A stretch of DNA of 64,000 nt. Origin: Bacteroides stercorirosoris (lineage in GTDB: Bacteria > Bacteroidota > Bacteroidia > Bacteroidales > Bacteroidaceae). A model generated the notes under the pieces. That model did no database searches. It had not been told where the DNA came from and saw only the letters and a list, made by a program, of their open reading frames with translations. Below are positions 17,527 to 27,653 of the stretch, piece by piece. Where the stretch lies: assembly GCF_900142015.1 (NCBI RefSeq), contig NZ_FQZN01000015.1, positions 1 to 64,000 of the forward strand, read 5' to 3'. A program made the translations under genes and the position numbers. The number at the start of each line of letters is the position of its first letter. Positions within the stretch are counted from its first letter, which is position 1.

Positions 17527-20500
17527 CTAGTCAAGCACCGGACGCACAGAAAAGCCATAGGCTTTATTAGTACCTGCTCTAACAACAAAAGCATCATGTG
17601 TTGGATTATCCATTCCGTAATCTCTTTGATCCAAATAGATAATCGTATTCTGAGCAGTCGCATTAACAGAACTCATAGAAGAGGTTGCAATAAATGTAAG
17701 TTGCGCATGTGCCGCCCATGTTCTATCCTTAAAATAGGGATCATTGTTTTTTTCTCCCATATCTCTAAGGCCACATCCCGGAAAGAAGATAAATTTTCCG
17801 GTAGCCGCACTTCTTAATTTCCAACCTTTTATATATTTGCCCTCTAAGACACATTGTATCACAAAATTCTTCCCCCCTTCGTCATAGGCACTTATCTTAT
17901 ATTCATTATGGTTTTGGCCACCAGCATCTTTACCATTTAGAACTTCACCTGAAGGAGCTCCGAATCCTGTAAACGCATTTACCGGCGGAATATGATAGCC
18001 TGCAGGAGAGGGATCGTATACAGATTTAGCTCCTTCAAAATGCCAATACTGCTGACCACCTCCACTCAGTTGAGAATCCCATAAATTAATAATCTGTGCC
18101 AATTTATAGTCAGCATTTTCTCCATTATGCCAATGAGATCTATCATCGTTATAATCACCTTTTTTAATATTCATATAATGTAAATGCGGATTCTTGATAG
18201 CCTCTCCTATAGGCACCCGTGAGACACCTCGCCCAAACTCCCTAATACCCGGATAATACTTTTTGTTTGCCATAGTCATTTGTCCTATAACCGGTCTTTG
18301 GTTTTCATCGGGGCTAGGCAACAATTTTTCATTATTTATCGTTTCCGCATTATAAACTCCCGGAAGCATCGGGTCTTTCCGTCCCCACTGGAAATAAGTA
18401 TTATCCCCAGCCAATGATTCTACAATCCCAGGCTGTGGAAAATGAAAGATAACAATTCTCTCCTTATGCTCGATATCGACTACATTCTCCAATATAAATC
18501 TAAAACGCACCTGTATAGTTCTTGAAGAATCTCCCTTGTGGGAATCACAATAACCAAGGTTACAAGGAGCTAAATAAAACTCTTGTTTATCCTCATGACC
18601 GGACTGCACTTTATAATCCTCCTTATTATAACCGGCATACCAAGGGTAATGAGTGGCCCATATATGCCAACTCCATAAAATCGTAGCATCGTCCCCTTCT
18701 CCATCAAGTACGGCAATCACTGCATTACCTTGGGTCAGCGTTTCTTTGGCTACATGGAATTTTACCATATTGGTAGTTTCATCATAAGACACATCTGTCA
18801 CAAGACCGGGGGCATCTTGCCATACAAGCGCTGCTCTTTTAACCCCCTTCACATGTATATCATCAATAGGCAGGTCATCATGTTTTACAAATTTCTTCAA
18901 TACATATTGTGCCTCTTCATTTGAAGTATAAGCATCTAGATTAGACACTCCACCCTTTCCATCACCTAGGTTTCCACTCTTACGGGCATTCCCATAAATA
19001 GCCGGGAAAGAATAATACCCCGGTTGGTTCACAATATAGCAATTGGCAGTTTCGCCACCTTGCGTCAAGTCATAAGGTGCATCTTTCGTGCTTGTAGCCA
19101 CTCCCGAAGCAGGTGTAAAATTTAAAGGGAAGAATTCTTTCTGCATTTTGTAATAAGCCGGCTGCTGGGGCAGAAACATAACACCGGAAACGCGTTTGTC
19201 AACATCCTCATCGGATGCGCGGACAGTCTCTGCCACAGGATTCCATATATTAACAGCGGCATCGGGAACATGAGCCATCGAAACAGTAGAGTTCCAGGTC
19301 TTGCCATTATCCGTCGAACATTCTATGACGTAAGGCAAAGCTACCTTATCTTCCGTTTTGCCCTCCTGCGCCACTTTGGCGTACGCAATAAAATCAACAT
19401 TCGGCAGATATCCGCTAATGCAAAGAGAGTCTTTCCATTCGCTTTCTTCATCTATCTCTTCTCCATCTACTGAGAATGGAGCGACTTTCTGTCCGTTAAT
19501 CCTGAGTTCTACCACCGGAGTAATTGCTATCCCGTTAGTGGAAACGGAATAGGTCACCTTTTTCCCGATTTCCCACTTAGTTTTCCCCTCCGGGCTAAGA
19601 TTGGCTGTCAGTGTATGTTCCCTACCGGTCATTTCGTTTACAAATTCGATGGTCAGCTTAGCCTCCTTAGGAAGCGTTTGAGGAATCATCATCAAAGTAA
19701 ACTCTCCGTCTACAATGGAAACGGGATTATCGGGGTCTACGTAATTATTTTCTTTTTCCTGTGTATCTTCTGTGCCGCCGGTATCTTCCGTGTTCGACAC
19801 CGCAACCTCTCTTGCTATAGTGAAGTCCCCTGGTCTCTCCCCGTCAGTGGTCCAACTGCCAAGATTATCCGCATTGGTAGCGAATTGATAAGTTCCTTTC
19901 CCGTACACGTCGGAAAAAGTCACTTCTTTGATAATGCCTTTAAGCATCTCCTTACCGGTCTTTACAGTTACGGCTGTCAAGGCATGCCGGAATTGCAACT
20001 GAACGGCGCCATTGTTTCCCTTTCCCTGATCATGAACATCGGATACCGCTACCATTAAATCAGGCTGGTTCTTAGCAACTGTGGATACGGTGTAAGTAAG
20101 GGTGGGAATGCCTGAGGCTGTAGGTGCGGAATGGCTGAGGTTTCCTCCCGCTACACCGTTTTCCGTTTCATCACCACTGCCTGGCTCATTATCCGGTTTG
20201 AAATCCTCGGAATAGGGTGAATAAGCAAAAAACTTTATATTTCCGGAGCCAAGCCAGTCGAGTTTGGATTGGGGTATCCATTCTGTACCGGTCGGGCTCT
20301 TTTTAACTCTCAAGTTATGGGCAAAATTAGTAGTCAGCTGTTTTTCTTCTTCAGAATTATCGGGCCATCCACCTGCATAGCATATTGCCGAAAGGCCGAA
20401 ACTCTGCTCTATGAACTTATCCCCGGACGTCACCGGGGCGCCACGGGTTACTGCATCGGAAGCCGCTACCTCAACAGCGGCTTCCGAAACTTCCGTAACC

Positions 20501-20754
20501 AAATATAATTGTTGCAAACCTCCGGATTGCGACATCTTCTTTATGCTTATGTCCGTGTCGGCGGCACGTGTGGAACCATTGGTCCAACCATCCGGCACAT
20601 TTACCGCAAATGACAACGGACCGGATACACCTTGACCGTACTTGTCGAATGTGTCGTCCACACACGATGAAAAGCAACAGGACAAAACGAATGTCAACAT
20701 GCCGGCGGCAAAACCGGACATCGGACGGGGCATAGAAGAACGTCGCATAATCAT
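17527..20754 (-). CDS. Large fimbrillin-family lipoprotein, probable fimbrial tip subunit
   Basis: A 1075-residue lipoprotein with signal FAAGMLTFVLSCCFSSC and a Cys at the lipobox. Residues 40-420 look like a fimbrillin (Mfa-like) domain: SFAVNVPDGWTNGSTRAADTD, FFAYSPYS and QLQFRHALTAVTVKTG, the HAL motif being typical. The C-terminal third contains NLWDSQLSGGG, YDPSPAGYHIPPVNAFTGFG and a closing YGFSVRPVLD. This pattern is typical of the FISUMP-like domain on tip adhesins. It is the last gene of a four-gene operon, 24 bases after the smaller fimbrillin. Such tip proteins mediate binding, but the target cannot be read from sequence. Confidence 0.8.
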   Translation of the reverse strand: MIMRRSSMPRPMSGFAAGMLTFVLSCCFSSCVDDTFDKYGQGVSGPLSFAVNVPDGWTNGSTRAADTDISIKKMSQSGGLQQLYLVTEVSEAAVEVAASDAVTRGAPVTSGDKFIEQSFGLSAICYAGGWPDNSEEEKQLTTNFAHNLRVKKSPTGTEWIPQSKLDWLGSGNIKFFAYSPYSEDFKPDNEPGSGDETENGVAGGNLSHSAPTASGIPTLTYTVSTVAKNQPDLMVAVSDVHDQGKGNNGAVQLQFRHALTAVTVKTGKEMLKGIIKEVTFSDVYGKGTYQFATNADNLGSWTTDGERPGDFTIAREVAVSNTEDTGGTEDTQEKENNYVDPDNPVSIVDGEFTLMMIPQTLPKEAKLTIEFVNEMTGREHTLTANLSPEGKTKWEIGKKVTYSVSTNGIAITPVVELRINGQKVAPFSVDGEEIDEESEWKDSLCISGYLPNVDFIAYAKVAQEGKTEDKVALPYVIECSTDNGKTWNSTVSMAHVPDAAVNIWNPVAETVRASDEDVDKRVSGVMFLPQQPAYYKMQKEFFPLNFTPASGVATSTKDAPYDLTQGGETANCYIVNQPGYYSFPAIYGNARKSGNLGDGKGGVSNLDAYTSNEEAQYVLKKFVKHDDLPIDDIHVKGVKRAALVWQDAPGLVTDVSYDETTNMVKFHVAKETLTQGNAVIAVLDGEGDDATILWSWHIWATHYPWYAGYNKEDYKVQSGHEDKQEFYLAPCNLGYCDSHKGDSSRTIQVRFRFILENVVDIEHKERIVIFHFPQPGIVESLAGDNTYFQWGRKDPMLPGVYNAETINNEKLLPSPDENQRPVIGQMTMANKKYYPGIREFGRGVSRVPIGEAIKNPHLHYMNIKKGDYNDDRSHWHNGENADYKLAQIINLWDSQLSGGGQQYWHFEGAKSVYDPSPAGYHIPPVNAFTGFGAPSGEVLNGKDAGGQNHNEYKISAYDEGGKNFVIQCVLEGKYIKGWKLRSAATGKFIFFPGCGLRDMGEKNNDPYFKDRTWAAHAQLTFIATSSMSSVNATAQNTIIYLDQRDYGMDNPTHDAFVVRAGTNKAYGFSVRPVLD

Positions 20755-20778
20755 AGGGATATTTTAATGAAATAGTGG

Positions 20779-22032
20779 TTACTGCACTGAAGGATCATCT
20801 ACGGTTGCATCATCCCATCCATCAACAACTACACTAAAATGAATAGGCTCGTCAAGCACTGGATCACCCGGATGCTTTTCTTTAGGAATATCTTTTATAA
20901 TATTATCACCGGCTGGAAGACCATCGGGCAGCTTCGTCGGGGGATAAACACCCGCACCACTGTTATGACCACAGAATTCAAGATTGTAGACATATTTTTT
21001 ACCTGCTTCCCAATTAAACGCCACAGGAACACAAGTATAGCCATAGGCTTCTGGTTTATAAGTCTCCGTAATTGGGAAAAGTTGATGAATATGCTGTTTT
21101 TTCTCCGGATCCTCCTTAACTAATGGATCTTGCGTCCCCCCCTCATGTGTGACACCAGGATGCCAAGCTTCAACTCGACAAAGTAATAATATATACCCTC
21201 CAGACTTGTCTTCTTCTCCTTCTTTTTTTGCAAACTCGTAAGCTTCTACATTCTGTGGCACTAACATAAGATTCCGATTTTTTAAAGCTCCTGTTAACAG
21301 TTTATTAGCATCTACCGATTCCGTGCTCTCCTTAGCCCTAAGATAATCATCGGCACTTAGACCCCAGTTAGCACCATAGAAGCTATTTTGGGGAGTTGCA
21401 GGGGTCCAATCCAAATCATTTGTCCGCTCAGGATTACGAGATAAATCACCCTTTCCAGATACATTTACTATCCAAGCCCCCTTTATAAAAACTCTCTTAG
21501 AACTAGAATTCGGACAATGCGCTGTAATCTCAATCTGCGATAGAGCGTGATGGAAATTCAACACAACAGCCTTTCCTCCAGCGTTTGTTTTTTGCACGTC
21601 ATTATATGCCACAACTAAATCTTTCTGCTTCGTTATATCACTATCAGGTACAAAATTTTCAAACTTCTGACCTTCAAAATTTATAGTGACTGTTGTTTTA
21701 TCACCTAAGTCAGTCGGAGCATAGGCCCAAAATTGAATATGGCTTGCGTTTGTGGGCCAAATATGGCTTGCGTCTGTATAAAACATGCCGTCTTTATCCC
21801 TTTTTGCAATCTCTCCATCTATAAAAAAGCCGTCATAGGTATCTGCCTCAGCATATACCTTAAACTCTTGTAAGTTTTCGGTAGTTGTCCCCACCGCCCG
21901 CGTCATCCGTGTAGTAAACGAAATTTTTTCACCCTGATAAACCTCCTTCAATTCATCTGTTGTACAAGAGGCTAATGCCATGGAGAGCATTGCCATTGTG
22001 CCTAATAGCTTTACATTCCTTTTCATAACCAT
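20779..22032 (-). CDS. Fimbrillin family lipoprotein
   Basis: About 417 residues from the start at 22032 (MVMKRNVKLLG). The upstream ATG at 22074 would overlap the preceding gene and adds an unlikely leader. The lipoprotein signal is GTMAMLSMALASC. The family pattern is clear: ISFTTRMTRAV after the signal, VYAEADTYDGFF, FWAYAPTD, then VVLNFHHALSQIEITAHCPN. The last 30 residues form a typical closing strand (FSVVVDGWDDAT). Mfa-like fimbrillins are exported as lipoproteins, trimmed by a protease and polymerised by strand exchange. It sits 38 bases after the DUF5119 gene. Confidence 0.85.
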   Translation of the reverse strand: MVMKRNVKLLGTMAMLSMALASCTTDELKEVYQGEKISFTTRMTRAVGTTTENLQEFKVYAEADTYDGFFIDGEIAKRDKDGMFYTDASHIWPTNASHIQFWAYAPTDLGDKTTVTINFEGQKFENFVPDSDITKQKDLVVAYNDVQKTNAGGKAVVLNFHHALSQIEITAHCPNSSSKRVFIKGAWIVNVSGKGDLSRNPERTNDLDWTPATPQNSFYGANWGLSADDYLRAKESTESVDANKLLTGALKNRNLMLVPQNVEAYEFAKKEGEEDKSGGYILLLCRVEAWHPGVTHEGGTQDPLVKEDPEKKQHIHQLFPITETYKPEAYGYTCVPVAFNWEAGKKYVYNLEFCGHNSGAGVYPPTKLPDGLPAGDNIIKDIPKEKHPGDPVLDEPIHFSVVVDGWDDATVDDPSVQ

Positions 22033-22070
22033 TTTTCTTGTTAAGTTTATTAAATTTTCATTATATCTTT

Positions 22071-23015
22071 TCAATTCATATTGATGTCATTGTTCACCAC
22101 ATCATCCCACCCGTCGACGGAGGGGGTCATTCCTCCCGTAGCCGGAGGAAGTTTTATGCCATCGTCAATCACGATATGGATTTCCTTGGGTTCGTCCACG
22201 CCACCATTACCATCATGTATCTTGTCAGTCACGTCAAAGTCATAATACGTCTGCCGTGAAGTATATATAAAAAATGTATGCTTTCCCACACTGACGGGAC
22301 AATGCCCGAACGTCGGGAAGCGCGCCACAAGCTTTTTCTCATCATAGCGGCGTTCCAACTCGAACGGCATGGTCACCGAGACACCCGCGGATACGCCTTC
22401 TTTCAGCCGCCATCCCTCGCACATACCGGACAAGGCACCACTCACATCGAGCATTGGATCCATATTCTCCACATTGCACACCTCTATCGTATACCACGTG
22501 GTCACCTCGGCCGGTTTCAGCGTAACAGACTGCCCTTCTACCCCCCGCTGCACATTGAGATACGTATATTGCCCGCCCCACACCACTTCGGGGATGCCGC
22601 GCACCGGCTCGCCTGCCGTAGCCTCAGGGGGTAGTGCCGACAACTCGCCTCTTCCCATCGGGTCGAGGATGGACTGGGGTTTGGTATAGAGCCAGAAAGA
22701 GTCGTACGTATTGCCGTCCTCTCCCACAAACTCCATTTCTCCGTTGTGGAACAACAACATATATTCATCCGCCTCCATACGTACCTTTCCGCCTGCAGCC
22801 CGAGGCAACTCCCGGCTGGTGTAGTAGCTTCCATCCATCCGGAAGAAGTGCACCACCATAGTACGCGGATCGGCATCGGGCGCCTCCGACCAGTCGAAAC
22901 GGATATCGAGGTCGACCATATGGGCATGGTCAAAGCAAAGTTCTTTATGGTCGCACGCCGGAAGCAGCCACACGAGCAGAAACACCACACAACATTTTTC
23001 AATAAACCGGCTCAT
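22071..23015 (-). CDS. DUF5119 family fimbrial anchor-like lipoprotein (FimB/Mfa2 type)
   Basis: A 314-residue lipoprotein starting at 23015 (signal EKCCVVFLLVWLLPAC). An open frame continues 354 bases upstream but overlaps the previous gene entirely, so the short form is correct. After the Cys, HMVDLDIRFDWSEAPDADPR and MVVHFFRMDG resemble FimB/Mfa2-type subunits, which anchor and limit the length of fimbriae. The start codon overlaps the previous stop as ATGA, a sign of translational coupling. It ends with the VDGWDDVVNNDI closing strand shared with fimbrillins. Confidence 0.82.
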   Translation of the reverse strand: MSRFIEKCCVVFLLVWLLPACDHKELCFDHAHMVDLDIRFDWSEAPDADPRTMVVHFFRMDGSYYTSRELPRAAGGKVRMEADEYMLLFHNGEMEFVGEDGNTYDSFWLYTKPQSILDPMGRGELSALPPEATAGEPVRGIPEVVWGGQYTYLNVQRGVEGQSVTLKPAEVTTWYTIEVCNVENMDPMLDVSGALSGMCEGWRLKEGVSAGVSVTMPFELERRYDEKKLVARFPTFGHCPVSVGKHTFFIYTSRQTYYDFDVTDKIHDGNGGVDEPKEIHIVIDDGIKLPPATGGMTPSVDGWDDVVNNDINMN

Positions 23016-24379
23016 CGCGCACCTCCTTTCCGCTCGTAGCGTCCGCCAATAAACCAAACGAGAGAAATTTCCGCCTTGGTAGGCCCGAACCATTTTCGCC
23101 CGTGGGTAGAATCCCACACATAGCAGTCGTCCTGCGGGTTGTATTTCATGTAGTCGCCCTGCAGATAGCCTACACCTAAAGTAAAGTCGATATTGAAGTG
23201 TTTGCCTACAGGTAATGAGTATCCGTAAGAAAGCCCCGCCGCCCATGTCCAGTGGTCGCCTTGGTAGCCCATGCCTCCCCACTCCACATCGTAAGTCAGC
23301 ATTTGCCCATACACTCCCACATGGTGGCCGCACATCCATGTCCTGCTTCGGTGTTTCGGAGAAAACCATCTGCGCAGCTCCACATCACCGCCATACGTCC
23401 TTAAGTAACGATGCTTCGCCCCGTTACTCCACCATGCATACATCCAATTGACACCCACTGACCATACTGTTCCCAGCGGAACTTCCAACCCGATATTGGG
23501 CACAGTGACGACATCATACAACAAGTTGGTCTTGAGCAATAATCCCCGCCTGCGCTCTTTCCGCACCTGTTCTTTTCCTGTTTCCCGTAACTCCGTCTCC
23601 ACTCCACTATCGGCAAACGCCTCTCCAGATATTCCCGCGCGGGCGTCATGCACTGCTCCATTCTCCGGTTCAAGCATCAACGTATCGGCTGTCACCAAGT
23701 CCGTTTCTTGTTTCTCCATCTTGAAAACATTGCCATCCGCTACTCCTTCCTTTGCCTCAACCAAAGGCTTGTGAAGCAATTCTTTCTCATAAATTATCTG
23801 AAAACGGGTATTTCTCAAGACCGGGAAAAAATGTTCCGACATATATCTCCATGCACGACCACCCCGCAACATACACAGACGGTTCTTGCGTCCGTCCACA
23901 ATACGTCCTTCCTCAAATATCCAGATAGGTGTATTTGCAATGATTTCAACAGCCTCATCACGCCAAGGTTGATCGGAAGCCGCAATCATTTCACTCAACA
24001 GTTCCCACCCCACATCGGAAGGACCGACATGAACCACAGAATCAGCCAAAGAAACTTTTTCAAGAATATAAGCACGCACATTCCGGGCGCGTTTTTCCGA
24101 CAGAGTATGATTCCAAGATGTATATCCCTCAGGCGAGGCACACCCTTTCACCGTTACAGATCTCACAATGGAAAGCGAATCACCGACAGCACCATTCAAC
24201 AGCGTAACCAAGCTGTCCAACTGTGCCCGATTGTCACAATAAGAGGAATCGACAGAAGAATACCCCTGCCGAAAATTTATATGAATATGTAATGTATCTT
24301 GATATACCGTTAGATTTTGCGCAGATAAATTAAACCAAAAAAATAACATTAAATGGCACGCAATTACTATGCTTTTCAT
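23012..24379 (-). CDS. Outer-membrane protein with OmpA-like region and DUF3575 barrel
   Basis: A 455-residue protein with signal peptide ending NLSAQ. An OmpA-like segment around residues 75-110 has VKGCASPEGYTSWNHTLSEK and RARNVRAYI, the peptidoglycan-binding pattern. A central linker is rich in charged residues. The C-terminal 180 residues match DUF3575: GLLLKTNLLYDVVTVPNIG, VGVNWMYAWWS and alternating strands of a small outer-membrane barrel. As first gene of the fimbrial operon it probably anchors or positions the fimbria in the envelope (inference). The 167 bases upstream, AT-rich, should hold the operon promoter, with a TAATTTTG box visible on the minus strand. Confidence 0.82.
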   Translation of the reverse strand: MKSIVIACHLMLFFWFNLSAQNLTVYQDTLHIHINFRQGYSSVDSSYCDNRAQLDSLVTLLNGAVGDSLSIVRSVTVKGCASPEGYTSWNHTLSEKRARNVRAYILEKVSLADSVVHVGPSDVGWELLSEMIAASDQPWRDEAVEIIANTPIWIFEEGRIVDGRKNRLCMLRGGRAWRYMSEHFFPVLRNTRFQIIYEKELLHKPLVEAKEGVADGNVFKMEKQETDLVTADTLMLEPENGAVHDARAGISGEAFADSGVETELRETGKEQVRKERRRGLLLKTNLLYDVVTVPNIGLEVPLGTVWSVGVNWMYAWWSNGAKHRYLRTYGGDVELRRWFSPKHRSRTWMCGHHVGVYGQMLTYDVEWGGMGYQGDHWTWAAGLSYGYSLPVGKHFNIDFTLGVGYLQGDYMKYNPQDDCYVWDSTHGRKWFGPTKAEISLVWFIGGRYERKGGAR

Positions 24380-24546
24380 AAATACATGACACTAATAAAA
24401 TCCCTCTTTATTTCTTTTCATTTAATTTTGTTACTGCAAAATTATATATTACTGCAAAAACCATAAAATATTTAACCAAAAATAACAAATAAAGTTACAA
24501 CACCTCTATTACATATACCTACTTAATACACATGAGGTATACCACT

Positions 24547-27024
24547 TTAATCAAATGACAATACACAAGAGTCCCCCGTAGCCAATTGCAAAGAAATTGT
24601 CTTACTTGTATAAGTATTTCCCTGCCCGTTCAGTGTTGTTTTTGCCTGTTTGACGCCTGCCGGCATCTTTATGTGAAAATTTCCCGATGCAGTTGCCGTA
24701 AGTATAGCTTTCACCGCCTTTCCGTCTTTCCACTCTAAATCTACCGATATACCACCACGGGCTCTCATCCCACGGAAGTTTCCAGTATGCCAACTCTTCG
24801 GCAAGGCAGGCAACAGATGAATAAACCCTTCATGGCTCTGCATCAGCATTTCACCAATACCGGCCGCGCCACCATAATTACCATCAATCTGGAAAGGAGG
24901 ATGCGAACAAAACAGATTCGGGAACGTACCACTACCATGACGCTTAGTCTGTGGATCGACAGCCGGATGAAGAAGACTTTTGAAAAGCGTCCAGGCACGA
25001 TCGCCATCACCCAAGCGCGCCCAGAAGTTTATCTTCCAGGCACGGCTCCAACCTGTGCCACCATCCCCGCGACGGTTCAGCGTAGCACGACAAGCATTGG
25101 CAAGTTCGGGCGTAGCGTCAGGAGAAATCAAATTACCCGGGTGCAAACCATAAAGATGGGAAACATGACGATGATGTACATCCTGTTCCTTATAATCTTC
25201 CAGCCACTCTTGTAGATAGCCGCCCTTACTGATTTGCATTGGTGGAAACTTCTCCAGAGCCTCCCGCAATTTCGCAGCATAATCATCATCACACTCCAAT
25301 ATAGAGGCGGCTTCAATCACGTTCGTATAGAGTTCAGTCAACAATTGAACATCCATCGTCGGCCCCATGCAAACACTGACAGGTGTCGGGTCGTCTCCTA
25401 CAAAGAAAGCGTTCTCAGGAGAAGACGTAGGAGCCGTCACCAGCCAACCATGCTTAGGTTCACGCACCATTGTAGAATGGAAAAACTCAGAAGCACCCTT
25501 CAGTATGGGATATATCTTTTTCAGATATTCTATATCCTGGGTATATTGATAATGCTCCCAAAGATGTGCACACAGCCAGGCGCCACCGGTATTAGTCGCG
25601 CCCCAGGAAGGGTGTTCGCCCGGAGCCGTATAGTTCCAGACATTCGTCATCATGTGGAGCACCCAGCCTTGGGCATGACTGCCATAAAAGGTGCGGGCAG
25701 TCTCCTTTCCTGAAGGAATAAGGCGTTCAACAAGACCCGTCAAAGGCTGATAAAGTTCCGAAAGGCCGGCCTGTTCAAGAGGCCAGTGATTCATCTGAAT
25801 ATTGATATTGGTGTGATAGTCGCCATTCCAGGGAGTTTGCACCCCATTCGCCCACAATCCCTGCAAATTCGGTGGCAGGCTGCCGGGACGGGTACTACTG
25901 ATAAGCAAATAACGGCCATAGTTATAATACAGCGCAGCCAAGGCAGGAGATTCCCGTTCTGTGAAACGAACGATACGCTCATTGGTCGGCAACGCATCAT
26001 CTTCCGTAGCAGGAAGAGTTAAAGAAACGCGGTCATAAAGTTCGCGATGGGAGGAGTTATTAAGTTGAGGATCGAGAATGGAAAGTTGAGAGCTGGGAGG
26101 CGTGGCGGCATCCAGCAGGCTGTCACAAACTTCTTTATAGCGACTTCCGGGGAAATCTGTGCCGACAGCGGCATAGGAAGTAGTAGCGGAAATTATCAGC
26201 CAGGCTTCCGTCCCCTGCGTCAACATTATGCCGTCTTCGGCAGAAATAAACTGCTTCCCCCCTTTGGAAACCACCCTCATGGCAACCCGATATTTCATTC
26301 CGTCCTGACCGGGTTTGCCACTATCCAAGGCACCTTCCAGCAAAAGTGTACCCGCTTCCTTCCCCCTGCCGGGAACCAAAGACACCGTCCCTTGCTGCGG
26401 ACGGGAAAGAGAAGCTGTGAAAAAGAGAGAACGGCGGCGACTGGCTGTCAGGTGTATAATCATGACATCCTTATCACGGGAAGTGTAATATTCACGCTGA
26501 TAATCAATGCCCCCTTTCGTAAAAGCAGTATAGGCCACAGCATCACGCAAATCGAGCCAACGACGATAATTGGTGACCGGAACCACCTCATCGGAAGCAA
26601 ATTTCTTTTTGACAGGAATACTGAAATTCAAAGTAAGGTCGGCCAACATCTGATAATTGCCATAAGTACCACCCGATTCGGGTTTCTTAGGAACAAAACT
26701 GTTGTACATCAATTCTTGTGCCTCTTTATTCTTACCTTCAAACAAAAGTTGTTGAATGGCAGGCAAACTACGGGATGCATCGGGATTACCATAATCGGCC
26801 TCCATACCGCTCCAAAGTGAAATTTCATTCAGTACAATATGTTCCTTGTCAATACCTCCGTCGGGCATCATACCCAAACGCCCGTTACCCAAAGGCAGGG
26901 TTTCTTCCCAAATGGTAGCCGGAGCGGTGTAATAAAGCTGATGGTTGTGGTTATCTGCCAACGTATCGGCCACTGCGATTAGTGAAGAAGCAGAAGTAAG
27001 GAAAAACAAGATTAGTGTTTTCAT
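24547..27024 (-). CDS. GH95 glycoside hydrolase (alpha-L-fucosidase or alpha-L-galactosidase)
   Basis: About 825 residues with a signal peptide (ILFFLTSASSLIAVAD) and the whole GH95 fold. The N-terminal domain has IWEETLPLGNGRLGMMPDGG. The catalytic barrel has LQGLWANGVQTPWNGDYH followed by TNINIQMNHWP, where the Asn pair that activates water in this family resides. It also has TAPTSSPENAF (general-acid Glu) and PPFQIDGNYGGAAG (catalytic-base region). GH95 enzymes invert alpha-1,2-linked L-fucose or L-galactose; both occur on xyloglucan side chains. A TATCTTTG box lies on the minus strand at plus 27101-27108. It is not in the main polysaccharide locus operon but lies 4 kb away. Confidence 0.92.
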   Translation of the reverse strand: MKTLILFFLTSASSLIAVADTLADNHNHQLYYTAPATIWEETLPLGNGRLGMMPDGGIDKEHIVLNEISLWSGMEADYGNPDASRSLPAIQQLLFEGKNKEAQELMYNSFVPKKPESGGTYGNYQMLADLTLNFSIPVKKKFASDEVVPVTNYRRWLDLRDAVAYTAFTKGGIDYQREYYTSRDKDVMIIHLTASRRRSLFFTASLSRPQQGTVSLVPGRGKEAGTLLLEGALDSGKPGQDGMKYRVAMRVVSKGGKQFISAEDGIMLTQGTEAWLIISATTSYAAVGTDFPGSRYKEVCDSLLDAATPPSSQLSILDPQLNNSSHRELYDRVSLTLPATEDDALPTNERIVRFTERESPALAALYYNYGRYLLISSTRPGSLPPNLQGLWANGVQTPWNGDYHTNINIQMNHWPLEQAGLSELYQPLTGLVERLIPSGKETARTFYGSHAQGWVLHMMTNVWNYTAPGEHPSWGATNTGGAWLCAHLWEHYQYTQDIEYLKKIYPILKGASEFFHSTMVREPKHGWLVTAPTSSPENAFFVGDDPTPVSVCMGPTMDVQLLTELYTNVIEAASILECDDDYAAKLREALEKFPPMQISKGGYLQEWLEDYKEQDVHHRHVSHLYGLHPGNLISPDATPELANACRATLNRRGDGGTGWSRAWKINFWARLGDGDRAWTLFKSLLHPAVDPQTKRHGSGTFPNLFCSHPPFQIDGNYGGAAGIGEMLMQSHEGFIHLLPALPKSWHTGNFRGMRARGGISVDLEWKDGKAVKAILTATASGNFHIKMPAGVKQAKTTLNGQGNTYTSKTISLQLATGDSCVLSFD

Positions 27025-27118
27025 ACGCAAAATATAAATATGCCTCGCCTTATCGGAGAAGCGTTATTACTAACATTCTCATCCATATCAATGTCACGGG
27101 CAAAGATACTATAAAATA

Positions 27119-27155
27119 GGACAGGAAGAAACTTTTTGCCATTCTCTTCCTGTCC
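27119..27155 (-). terminator. Hairpin after the HU-like gene
   Basis: Perfect 11-base arms (27119-27129 and 27145-27155) surround a 15-base loop. On the minus strand the stem is followed by TATTTTATAG. It lies 15 bases beyond the HU-like stop and just upstream of the probable GH95 promoter, so it should end the HU transcript. Confidence 0.7.
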
Positions 27156-27170
27156 AAGCTTATTTAGTTG

Positions 27171-27653
27171 TTATCCCAAAGGATTCTCATCCACGCCACC
27201 ACCTTCACCGGAGCCACTTCCGTCCGGTTTCGGATTAACGACTGCGTCTTTGACCACAGTACCCTTACCCAATTCCAGCCTTTCTACACTAACCTTACTC
27301 AGCATTTCCTTAAAGTAGACTCCTGAACTGAAGATTATTTTACGACGATACACCGTATTGGCATCCACATCCTTCACTCCCGCCTGGCTTTTCGCATTCA
27401 GTCCGGGACGGAAACAACCGAAATCCCCCAACTGCACGGAATATCCTTTATCCAAATCCATATTCAAGGTGTCGATCAGCCCATCAATCACCATCTTCAC
27501 CACGCCACGTGGAGCCATACTCACCTTCTGCACTTCTTCGCAGAGTGTCTTAAATTCTACCATTCCCAATACTTTCGTTTGAGCCACAAACTTTTCGGTT
27601 TTGGTTTTGTCAAAACCAAATACTACTTTCTTTACTTCATACTTAATTGCCAT
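27171..27653 (-). CDS. HU-like DNA-binding protein with Gly-rich acidic tail
   Basis: A 160-residue protein of the HU/IHF-like family common in Bacteroides (HU-HIG type). The helical N-terminus (FKTLCEEVQKVSMAPRGVVKMV) and the strand GYSVQLGDFGCFRPGLNAKS match this family. After residue 125 a tail ending GSGSGEGGGVDENPLG is glycine-rich and acidic, probably disordered. The protein likely bends or coats DNA. A promoter with a TAACTTTG box lies about 130 bases upstream, giving a long leader. Confidence 0.88.
   Translation of the reverse strand: MAIKYEVKKVVFGFDKTKTEKFVAQTKVLGMVEFKTLCEEVQKVSMAPRGVVKMVIDGLIDTLNMDLDKGYSVQLGDFGCFRPGLNAKSQAGVKDVDANTVYRRKIIFSSGVYFKEMLSKVSVERLELGKGTVVKDAVVNPKPDGSGSGEGGGVDENPLG

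Noticed and set aside
23016-23369. N-terminal extension of the DUF5119 protein
   Set aside because: The extension overlaps the DUF3575 gene completely and places 118 unrelated residues before a clear lipoprotein signal.
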